NCBI RefSeq assembly: GCF_022761115.1
Contig: NZ_JAKWJS010000003.1
Span: forward strand, 186,001-250,000
Direction: 5' to 3'
DNA length: 64,000 nucleotides
Origin: Dyella sp. RRB7
GTDB lineage: Bacteria > Pseudomonadota > Gammaproteobacteria > Xanthomonadales > Rhodanobacteraceae
Notes under the pieces: model-generated
The model's input: only the letters and a program-made list of their open reading frames with translations
What the model was told of the DNA's origin: nothing
The model's database searches: none
Part shown: positions 54,148 to 63,200 of the stretch, one piece after another
Position numbering within the stretch: position 1 is the first letter of the stretch
Layout of the letters: each line of letters starts with the position of its first letter
Made by a program: the position numbers and the translations under genes

Positions 54148-57100
54148 ATACCAGCGCCACGCTCCAACCGCTGCAGCTGCCGCTGTACGACATCCAGCTG
54201 ATCGAGGCCAGCGCCGGCACCGGCAAGACCTGGACCATCGCCGCGCTCTACCTGCGCCTCGTGCTCGGCCATGGCCGCACCGACGCGGAACCGCTGCTGC
54301 CGTCGCAGATCCTGGTACTCACCTTTACCAAGGCCGCCACCGCCGAGTTGCGCGAGCGCATACGCGAGCGCTTGGGCGAAGCCGCGGAAGCCTTCCGGCA
54401 CGGCCACGCCACCGACGATTTCCTGCGCGACTTGATCGCGGCCTACCCGAACGACGATGCGCGCGCCGTCGCCGCCCGTCGCCTGGAGCTGGCCTCGCAA
54501 TGGATGGACGAAGCCGCCATCCATACCATCCACGCTTGGTGCCAGCGCATGCTCGGCCAGCACGCCTTCGACAGCGGCCACCCGTTCGTGCAGGACACCG
54601 AGACGGACGAAAGCGAGCTGCTCGCCGAAACCGTGCGCGACTATTGGCGCAGCCACTTTTCCCCGCTGGACCGCGACGGCGCGGCGCTGGTATCGCGCTG
54701 GTGGAACAGTCCATCGCTCCTGCAGAAAGCCCTGCGGCCGCTGTTGCGCCAGCCCGTGGAGAACCTGCGCCTGGACGGCAAGCCGCTGCCGGAACCGACC
54801 CAGGTGCTGGATGCGTTCCATCGCCATGTGGAAGCGGCGCGCGCGGCGGAAGCCGTCGCGCGGCAGCAGTGGCTCGATGATGTCGACAACATCGAGGCGA
54901 TGTTCGCCAGCGCGCTGGACGCCGGCGCCCTCAACGGCGTCAAGATGAAGCGCGAAAAGGTAATGGGCGAGCTGGCCCTGCTGCGCGACTGGTCGCAAGG
55001 GCGGGAGGATGCCGGCGAAACACTGTCGCGCTACAGGCAATCCGCCCTCGCCGACGCCAGGAACAAGAACGCCGCGCCACTGAGCCATCCCGCTTTCGTG
55101 GCCATCGAGGCCTGTGCGGACGCCCAGTCGAAGCTGGCGCCGCTGGAAGCCGCGGTACTCGCCCACGCCACCACCTGGGTAACGCGGCGGCTTGAACAGA
55201 CCAAACAGCGCCGCGCGCAACTCGGCTTCGATGACATGCTCAAGCGCCTGGACGGCGCGTTGCACAGCCACGCCGGCGCGCGACTGGCCGACACCGTGGC
55301 CAGGCAATACCCGATCGCGCTGATCGACGAGTTCCAGGACACCGACCCGCTGCAGTGGCGCATCTTCCGTCGCATCTATGCTGGCCGCGGCACCACGGGC
55401 CTGCTGCTGATCGGCGATCCCAAGCAGGCGATCTACGGCTTCCGTGGCGCGGACATCCACACCTACCTGCGTGCCCGCGCCACGGCGCAGCAGCCCACGT
55501 GGACGCTGGATACCAACTACCGCTCCACGCAGGCGCTGGTCAGCGCGGTCAATCGCGTCTTCGAACATGCCGACACGCACGCCGAGGGGGCGTTTGCGTT
55601 CGGCAAGGGACAGCACGCGCTGCCGTTCCACCCGGTGACGGCGCATGGCCGCGACGATCAGCTCGTACTCGACGGAGAACCGTTGCCACCGATGCAGCTG
55701 GCGGTGGAAGCGGGCGCGGAGGCCATCAGCGGTGGCGCCTATGTCGAGCTGATGGCACGGCAGGCGGCGGCATATCTGGCGAAACTGCTGACGGCGGCGC
55801 ACGAGGGGCGCTGTGGCTTCAGGGCGCCGGATGGCATCGTCACTCCCTTGCGGCCCGGCGACATCGCCATCCTCGTGCGCAATGGCAACGAAGCGGCCCG
55901 GATACGCGGGGAGATGCAGCGGCTGGGCCTGAAGAGCGTCTATCTCTCCGACCGCGATTCCGTGTATGCCTCGGCCGAGGCTGCCGACCTGCTGCGCTGG
56001 TTGCAGGCCTGTGCGGACCCCGCCTCCGATCGCGCCATGCGCGCGGCCCTGGCGACGCCCACGCTGGGACAAAGCGATGCGGAGCTGGATCGCCTCAACC
56101 TCGACGAACATCACTGGGAAGCCTGCGGCGAACGTTTCCGCCAGTTGCACGACAGCTGGCGACGCCATGGCGTGCTGGCCATGCTGCACGATCTCCTGCA
56201 TGCCTTCGACCTGCCCGCCCGCCTGCTCGCCCGCCCGGAGGGCGAACGCGCGCTGACCAATCTGCTGCATCTGGCGGAACTGCTGCAGCACGCCGCCGCG
56301 AGCCTGGATGGCGAGCATGCGCTGATCCGTCATCTCACCGCGCAAATGGCCACGGCTGCCGATCCACAGGCGGAAACGGCCGAGGAACAGATCGTGCGAC
56401 TCGAAAGCGAGGCCGCGCTGATCAAGGTCATCACCATCCACAAATCCAAGGGCCTGGAATACCCGCTGGTATTGCTGCCCTTCATCTGCTCCGCCCGCGA
56501 AGTGAAGCGCGATGACAGCTTCCTGTGGCACGACGCCGAAGGCGAGCCGCAGATGGACCTGCGCGCGGACGAAACCGCCCGCGCGCTGGCCGATCGTGAG
56601 CGCCTGCAGGAAGACCTGCGCCTGCTCTACGTGGCGCTCACCCGCGCGCGCTATGCCTGCTGGCTGGGCATCGCCTGTTATCGGGTGGGCAACAGCAAGA
56701 CACCTTCGCTGCACAAATCCGCGTTTGGCCATGTGCTTTCCGGCGGCGAGGTCATCCAGCCGGGCGATCTCATGCGCCGACTGGAAGACCTGCGCGGCGG
56801 CCACCCGGGCCTTTCCATCCAGACCTTGCTGCCGATCGAACCCGCTCCGCTCAAGGCCACCCACGACGAGATCACTCCGCTGTGGGAGGCGCGCACCTAC
56901 CAGGGCCCCGCGCAGGAACGCTGGTGGGTGGCCAGCTACAGCTCGCTGAAATACGCGGAGGCGGACCCTGCCCGCATCCCTGCCCCGGAGACCGCCGCGC
57001 AGGACGTGCGCATCGAACTTGGCAGCGAACAACCGGCCATGCCCGAGACCACGCAAGCTGCGCCAAAGGGCATGCACGCCTTCCATGCCGGCGCCGAGGC

Positions 57101-57809
57101 AGGCACGTTCCTGCACGACCTGCTCGAATGGGCCGCCGACGAGGGCTTCGCTGCCGTCGCCGCCGATGCCAGCGGACTGCAGAAGGAAATTGCCCGCCGC
57201 TGCCAACGCCGCGGTTGGCAGTCCGACATTCCGCTGCTGTCGCAATGGCTGCCCGCCCTGCTGCGCACGCCGCTGGCGCTGCCCGGTGACGTCTCGGCCA
57301 GCCTGGCCGAGATGGGCAGCTACTACGCCGAAATGGAATTCTGGTTCGAAGCCAACCACGTCGACACGCTGGCGCTCGACCGGCTGGTCACCGCGCACTC
57401 GCTCGACGCGCAATCGCGCGTGCCGCTGCTGGCCGAACGCATCAATGGATTGCTCAAGGGCTTTATCGACCTGGTGGTCGAACATCAGGGGCGCTACTAC
57501 GTGATCGACTACAAATCGAACAGGCTCGGCACGGATGCCAATGCCTACACGCCCACCGCCATGCGCGAGTCGATACTGCGCGAACGCTACGACCTGCAGT
57601 ACGCCATCTACACACTGGCGCTGCATCGCCAGTTGCGCGCGCGCCTACCCGGCTACGACTACCAACGCCATATGGGCGGCGTCGCCTACCTGTATCTGCG
57701 CGGTGTCGATGGCACCGGTCACGGCGTGCACCAGGAACGCCTGCCGCTGGCTTTGATCGATGCGATGGACCGCCTGTTCGCCACAGGAGCACGCGCCCAT
57801 GCGGCATGA
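54144..57809 (+). CDS. recB: exodeoxyribonuclease V beta subunit RecB
   Basis: 3'-5' helicase and nuclease subunit of RecBCD, 1221 residues. UvrD-type motifs in order: Walker A ASAGTGKT (22-29), TFTKAATAELRERI, ALIDEFQDTDPLQW (Walker B), LIGDPKQAIYGFRGAD, HKSKGLEYPLV and YVALTRA. The C-terminal nuclease has IDYKSN with Asp1122 and Lys1124 and an upstream FIDLV. I chose the TTG at 54144, which overlaps the recC stop (TTGA) and has GGGAG seven bases upstream. The in-frame ATG at 54048 would place 32 unrelated residues before the domain. Confidence 0.93.
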   Translation: MNTSATLQPLQLPLYDIQLIEASAGTGKTWTIAALYLRLVLGHGRTDAEPLLPSQILVLTFTKAATAELRERIRERLGEAAEAFRHGHATDDFLRDLIAAYPNDDARAVAARRLELASQWMDEAAIHTIHAWCQRMLGQHAFDSGHPFVQDTETDESELLAETVRDYWRSHFSPLDRDGAALVSRWWNSPSLLQKALRPLLRQPVENLRLDGKPLPEPTQVLDAFHRHVEAARAAEAVARQQWLDDVDNIEAMFASALDAGALNGVKMKREKVMGELALLRDWSQGREDAGETLSRYRQSALADARNKNAAPLSHPAFVAIEACADAQSKLAPLEAAVLAHATTWVTRRLEQTKQRRAQLGFDDMLKRLDGALHSHAGARLADTVARQYPIALIDEFQDTDPLQWRIFRRIYAGRGTTGLLLIGDPKQAIYGFRGADIHTYLRARATAQQPTWTLDTNYRSTQALVSAVNRVFEHADTHAEGAFAFGKGQHALPFHPVTAHGRDDQLVLDGEPLPPMQLAVEAGAEAISGGAYVELMARQAAAYLAKLLTAAHEGRCGFRAPDGIVTPLRPGDIAILVRNGNEAARIRGEMQRLGLKSVYLSDRDSVYASAEAADLLRWLQACADPASDRAMRAALATPTLGQSDAELDRLNLDEHHWEACGERFRQLHDSWRRHGVLAMLHDLLHAFDLPARLLARPEGERALTNLLHLAELLQHAAASLDGEHALIRHLTAQMATAADPQAETAEEQIVRLESEAALIKVITIHKSKGLEYPLVLLPFICSAREVKRDDSFLWHDAEGEPQMDLRADETARALADRERLQEDLRLLYVALTRARYACWLGIACYRVGNSKTPSLHKSAFGHVLSGGEVIQPGDLMRRLEDLRGGHPGLSIQTLLPIEPAPLKATHDEITPLWEARTYQGPAQERWWVASYSSLKYAEADPARIPAPETAAQDVRIELGSEQPAMPETTQAAPKGMHAFHAGAEAGTFLHDLLEWAADEGFAAVAADASGLQKEIARRCQRRGWQSDIPLLSQWLPALLRTPLALPGDVSASLAEMGSYYAEMEFWFEANHVDTLALDRLVTAHSLDAQSRVPLLAERINGLLKGFIDLVVEHQGRYYVIDYKSNRLGTDANAYTPTAMRESILRERYDLQYAIYTLALHRQLRARLPGYDYQRHMGGVAYLYLRGVDGTGHGVHQERLPLALIDAMDRLFATGARAHAA

Positions 57810-59778
57810 CCCGCGGCTCGACCTGCTGGAACAGGCCACGGAGCGCGGCATGCTGCGCGCCCTGGACGTGGCCTTCGCCCGCTTTCTCGCGGCACAAGAC
57901 ACCGCAGCCTCTGCCGTGGTGCCCCTGCTGGGTGCACTGGTCAGCCGGCAACAGGCCGATGGTCACCTGTGCCTGGATCTGACGACCTGGCGACAGCTGG
58001 CGGAGGAATTCGCATGGCCGTCGAGCTGGCAGGCGCTGGTCACCGAGGCCGCCGCCGATCCCCATGCGTTGACCACATCCATCCTTGTGGCCACGCCCGC
58101 CCACCACGCGCGCAGCGCCTCGCCACTCGTGCTGGATGGCAACCGTCTTTACCTGCGCCGCTACTGGAACCACGAACAACGCGTCGCCCAGGCCATTGGC
58201 CGCCGATTGGCACAGGCGCCCAACGCACCGGAAAAACTGGCCGAACAATTGGCACGGCCGTTTCCTGCCGCCAATGCCGATGCACCCGACTGGCAACGCA
58301 TCGCCTGCGCGCTGGCCGCACGCGGCGCGTTCACCGTCATCACGGGCGGCCCGGGCACCGGCAAGACCACCACCGTGGTGCGCCTGCTCGGCCTGCTGCA
58401 GACCTTGCAACGGCACGACTCGCCCCGCCCCTTGCGCATCCGCCTGGCCGCGCCCACCGGCAAGGCCGCCGCCCGCCTGCAGTCATCGATCAGCACGCAG
58501 ATTGCGCAGCTCGATGTCGATGCCGACGTGCGCGCGACGATTCCCAGCCAGGTCGATACCCTGCACCGCCTGCTCGGCGCGCGCCCGGATACGCGCCGCT
58601 TCCGCCATGACAGCAGCAACCCGCTGCACCTGGACGTGCTGGTCATCGACGAAGCGTCGATGATCGACCTGGAAATGATGTCCGCCGTGCTCACCGCGTT
58701 GCCGGATGACGCGCGGCTGATCCTGCTCGGCGACAAGGACCAGCTTTCGTCGGTCGAAGCGGGCGCCGTACTGGGCGATCTTTGTCGACGCGCCGAAGCC
58801 GGTCATTACAGCGCCGCCACCGCCGAATGGTTGCGAAAGACCACCGGTGACCGGGTCGACGCCTGGGTGCGTGACGATGCGCTGCCGCTGGATCAACACG
58901 TGGCGATGCTTCGACACAGTCATCGTTTCGGGGCGGACAGCGGTATCGGTACGCTAGCGCAGGCAGTGAACGAAGGCAGCGCCACACGGGTACGCCAGTT
59001 GCTGACTCAGCCGCAAGGCGACATCAGCTGGATGGACGCCAACGCCGACACGCCACGTCTCGCCGAACTGGTATTGGAAGGTGCCGCCGCCCGCTTCGCC
59101 TCGCGCCGGGATGATGCGCTGCCCCAGGGCTACCGTCATTATCTGGAATGGCTGCAGCGCGAGCGCCCTCCTGCGAACGCCGGAGCCGCCGCCTTCGATA
59201 CATGGGCAGGTGGTGTGCTGGAACGCTTTGGCAGCTTCCAGTTGCTGTGCGCGCTACGCCGGGGTCCGATGGGAACGGAAGGCCTCAATCGCCAGATTAC
59301 CGACATTCTGCATCGCGAAGGCCTGATCGACGCCAACCATGAATGGTACGAAGGCCGGCCGGTTATGGTGACCCGTAACGACTACAGCCTGGGACTGATG
59401 AACGGCGACGTCGGCATCGCATTGCGCGTGCCCGACGAGCGGGGCGCATTGCAGTTGCGCGTGGCCTTCGAAGTGGCCGGCGATACGGACGATGCGCGCA
59501 CGCGCATCCGCTTTGTGCTTCCCTCCCGCCTGGGCGAGCGCGAAACGGTCTACGCCATGACCGTGCACAAGTCACAGGGCTCGGAGTTCGATCACGCCGC
59601 GCTGGTGTTGCCGGAGGAATCCAGCGCCGTGCTCACCCGCGAGCTGCTCTACACCGGCATCACCCGTGCCCGCCGCTGGTTCAGCCTGGTCGGCCAACGA
59701 GCGGTCATCGACAACATGACCGGGCGTCCTACCCAGCGATATTCCGGCCTGTGGGAACGCTTGTCCGCCCGCCCCTAG
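57799..59778 (+). CDS. recD: exodeoxyribonuclease V alpha subunit RecD
   Basis: 5'-3' helicase subunit of RecBCD, 659 residues. Superfamily 1B motifs: Walker A GGPGTGKT (183-190), APTGKAAARLQ, VIDEASMID (Walker B), LLGDKDQLSSVEAG, and C-terminal AMTVHKSQGSEFD and LLYTGITRAR. The ATG at 57799 lies inside the end of recB (11-base overlap) with AGGAG nine bases upstream. The in-frame ATG at 57760 lies deeper in recB and is less likely. RecC, RecB and RecD thus form one coupled operon. recD converges with the pilin gene with nine bases between stop codons. Confidence 0.93.
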   Translation: MRHDPRLDLLEQATERGMLRALDVAFARFLAAQDTAASAVVPLLGALVSRQQADGHLCLDLTTWRQLAEEFAWPSSWQALVTEAAADPHALTTSILVATPAHHARSASPLVLDGNRLYLRRYWNHEQRVAQAIGRRLAQAPNAPEKLAEQLARPFPAANADAPDWQRIACALAARGAFTVITGGPGTGKTTTVVRLLGLLQTLQRHDSPRPLRIRLAAPTGKAAARLQSSISTQIAQLDVDADVRATIPSQVDTLHRLLGARPDTRRFRHDSSNPLHLDVLVIDEASMIDLEMMSAVLTALPDDARLILLGDKDQLSSVEAGAVLGDLCRRAEAGHYSAATAEWLRKTTGDRVDAWVRDDALPLDQHVAMLRHSHRFGADSGIGTLAQAVNEGSATRVRQLLTQPQGDISWMDANADTPRLAELVLEGAAARFASRRDDALPQGYRHYLEWLQRERPPANAGAAAFDTWAGGVLERFGSFQLLCALRRGPMGTEGLNRQITDILHREGLIDANHEWYEGRPVMVTRNDYSLGLMNGDVGIALRVPDERGALQLRVAFEVAGDTDDARTRIRFVLPSRLGERETVYAMTVHKSQGSEFDHAALVLPEESSAVLTRELLYTGITRARRWFSLVGQRAVIDNMTGRPTQRYSGLWERLSARP

Positions 59779-59787
59779 GTCCGGCCG

Positions 59788-60216
59788 TCACCAGCATGCG
59801 CCATTGGTGTTTCTCGAAATATCGGAGGCAGCGGGAAGCTTTCTTCCCGTGCTGTCGATCGAGAGATTGCCGCACGCATCCTTCGCCTGGATCGCTTGTG
59901 GTGTCGCCATCGCTACATAGCCCTGCGCCGTACCCTGCGTATCGGTGAGCTCCACCTGCGCAACGTAATAACCCTTCTCCGAGGCTGCATCCGTTGCCGC
60001 CGAGAACCCGAGGCTGGGCAGGTCACCGTACCGCTGATGTACCGTGTAGTGGCGCTCCTGCGCCTGGGCGATGCGCAACAGCAGTTCCTGCCCGTCCACG
60101 CGACGGGCGCGATAGGCGTAACGACCATAGGCGGGCACGGCCACCGCGGCGAGTATCGCGACAATGGCCACAACCACCATGAGTTCGATCAGCGTAAATC
60201 CCTGTCGACGATGCAC
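59788..60216 (-). CDS. type IV (minor) pilin, PilE-like
   Basis: Type IV pilin-like protein of 142 residues. A short leader is cut by prepilin peptidase after Gly6, before FTLIELMVVVAIVAILAAV, with Glu at mature position 5. The hydrophobic helix (about 7-30) and a variable C-terminal domain with a Cys pair (DACGNLS and GACW at the end) follow, as in PilE/FimA-type pilins. GTG start at 60216 with AAGGAGG six bases upstream. It begins 14 bases after the PilY1 stop, so it is the last gene of a minor-pilin/PilY1 operon whose earlier genes (fimT-pilV-pilW-pilX type) should lie beyond the window edge. Confidence 0.9.
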   Translation of the reverse strand: MHRRQGFTLIELMVVVAIVAILAAVAVPAYGRYAYRARRVDGQELLLRIAQAQERHYTVHQRYGDLPSLGFSAATDAASEKGYYVAQVELTDTQGTAQGYVAMATPQAIQAKDACGNLSIDSTGRKLPAASDISRNTNGACW

Positions 60217-60230
60217 CCGTCGCCTCCTTG

Positions 60231-63200
60231 TTATTGGTCGCTGTTGAGCACGCGCCACGAGCGCCGACGCCAGAGCGCATCGCCGATGGAGAACGTGCGG
60301 CCATCGGAAGCCAGGCTGACTCCGGGGAAGTAGATTTCGCCTCCTCCCGCGCGGACGGCCGCAGGCAATGAGCCCCCGGTGGGCGCATCGGTGATGCGGG
60401 CACCGGCCTGGCTGTAGGCACCCTTCCAATCGACGACGGTGCCGAGGTTGACGCCTTGCGCCGCGCCGCCGGTCGCCGCATCGACCACCATCACGGCACC
60501 CTGCGTCTTCGGGTTGCATGGGTCGGCCTGCTGCGGCATCAGCGTGGTGATGATGGCGCGGTTGCTATCGAACAACGCGGTGGCATCCACCACCACGCGT
60601 TCGCCCCGGTTGGTTTGCCGGCCATCGCCATCGGCGACGTACAGCAGGAAATACCAGCCGTCGATGGGCCTACCCGCGCTGTCGGATGGCGGCACGGCGT
60701 GAGTGGTCAGGCCGCGTATCTGCGCTTGCTCGGCCAGGGTTTGCTGCACCAGCCGCGAGGAGCCCTCGATGACCGTCCGCGCCCCGGCCACGCCCGGGTC
60801 GCGAATGCCGTAGACGGCCTGCGTCCTGGTCGATGCATCGATGAGGTTGTCGCTGCTGCCCAGGTACTTGCCCGTGCCGAATACCACCATGAAATGCCCG
60901 GTGGCCGGATCGGGAAAAAGCCTCGGCATCACGGTGATGGGGCGATCGCCTGCGATGACCGGCCTGAACAATAGATCCACCCGCCAGTTCTGCGGGTTCT
61001 CGTCGCGCAGGTCGAAACGCCACAGGTTGCCGAGCAGGTCGCCGGCGAAGGCCACATCGTCCACCTGGTCGTTCTCGTAGTCGCCCAGCACCGGCGTGGT
61101 GAGCCCATGGCTCTTCACCGGGCCCACGCCGGCGACCGTCTCCGGGGTGCGCAATTCCCTGATAAGCGCGCCGGTCTGGGCATCGAGCACGAACAACGAA
61201 CTGGATGGGTGGGACGCCGCCGGGTCCGTGCTATCGGCAGGGAAGTAACCGCTCGGCACCAGCACGGCCCACTTGCCATGGGCCAGGCGACCGATGTTTG
61301 GACGTCCAAATGTATAACCCAGGCGTGCGGGATCGCCCACTGCGCTGGGCGTCATGTGGTTGAATTCCCACAGCACCTTGTCCGCAGGGCCCATCACCTT
61401 GCCCGACGAGGCTCCCTCGCTGGCCGAGGCTTCGGTGATATCCAGCGCGTACACTCCGCGCCCGCCCAGGCGCAGGCCCGCGACGAGTATCGTGTGCCAG
61501 CCCACCTTGCCACCGGAACCGAAGAAGACATCCCGAGTCACCGGCGTCCCATCTACCGTGGGCGCATATTGGAACCGGGCCAGCGCGCTCATGCCGCGCA
61601 AGCCGCCATAAACCGAGTAAGGCACATACGCCCAGCGTTCCGTACCTGGGTCGGGAGCGACGTCAACCGCAGCAACGCGGGTGCCGCTGGTGGTGGCGTC
61701 GAAGGCGTGCAGCATGCCGTCGTTGGCGCCCACGTAGAGCGTCGGCGCCCGCTTCAGGTGGTCAGCCACAAACTGCTCATAGCTGTGGAGCAGCTTGCCA
61801 TCCCGATCGACGGCCATTTCCGGCGCGGGCGTGGTTGGCGTGCTTCGGCGAGAAGGAAAGTTGTCGCGATAGCCGCTGGCGGGATAGACCACATAGGCGG
61901 CCTGGGCATTGATCACCGCACCCAATACCGAGCTGCGCGGACGAAACACCGTGCCCTCCTTGCTGCGAATGCCGCGGATCCACGCCAGCCGATCCAGCCC
62001 ATCCTCATCGCCACTTGCCGAGCCAAAACCCGGATCGACGGCGTTGATCGCATTGACCACGGTCGTCCCCTTGAACGCCGTGCCATGACCGGGCCCGGTC
62101 GCGGTACTGGTGAGTATCACGCGGTCCTCGTGGTCGCCCGTACGCGCATCCAGCCGTTGCTCGGCCAGCCATTGAACGGTTCCGATGCGGCCGCCTGCGT
62201 CGACCTGATGCGCCTGCACGCTGCCGCTCCAGTCATCACTGCTGAACCCGGTAAGAAAGGTGACGGCATCCGCGCCAAGCACGCTGGCATTGAGCGTGCC
62301 GGCAGTGACGGCGCCATTGCGTGCCACAACGCCATGGATGATCCGCCTGAGCCGATCAGCCAGCTGCTGCGGATGACTGGCGTTGAACAGCTCGCCGCGG
62401 CTGTTGATGGCCGCATGCCAGGTATCGTCCAGCTTGGCGGGCGTAGCGATGGTTTCGTCATTGGGTGCGCTGGCCCAGTCGGACCAGGTCTTGGCACCCT
62501 TGCGCAAGGCAGGCAGGTCATCGGGAAAAGTCAGTTGCCCGTCCAAGCCGAAGGCCACGACGTACTGCACCAGGTGCTGCCATGTGGCCGGATCGTTGGC
62601 CGGGTTGAAGTAAACCTCGTCGGGCAGCGTCTTCGGGTCGCTGCCGATCGCCGCGGTGATGGACGTGCCCGTCACCCCCGTGGTCCGGTCCGGCAAGTAA
62701 GGCACCACGTTGTCGGCAAGGTCGGGCCGCAGGTCGGTGGCCCAGTAGTGGAAGGCCACATCCGCGAAACCGGAGCGTTGGTTCTGGCTCGGCCCGCCAC
62801 CGAAGATCGTGGCCGCCTGGCTGGAAGGGACATACCGGCGTCCGTCCGGCAGCACCGTCGTCGTCTGGTCCGGGTTGGCGCCCACCCATATAGGGGTGCC
62901 CTGGGCGTCCTTGATGTCCTTCCAGGCGTCGGTGAAGCCCGGGTCGTCCTTCCAGCCACCGTCCGTCACCAGCAGGCTGTAGTTGCGCCGGCAGCTCAGC
63001 TCCTTGCCCGACGCCGTGTCGTAATAGGGGTTGTTCTCCGCCAGGCGATTGTTGGATGGCCCGAAGTAATGGGCCACGCGCACGATGGCACTACGCGTCG
63101 GCGCGCCATGGCCACCGGTGGCGTTGCTCGTATAGATGAAATGCGCGAAAGCCTGGCGCTGGGCGTTATCGGACAATGGCTTGATCAAGGCACTCGTGGT

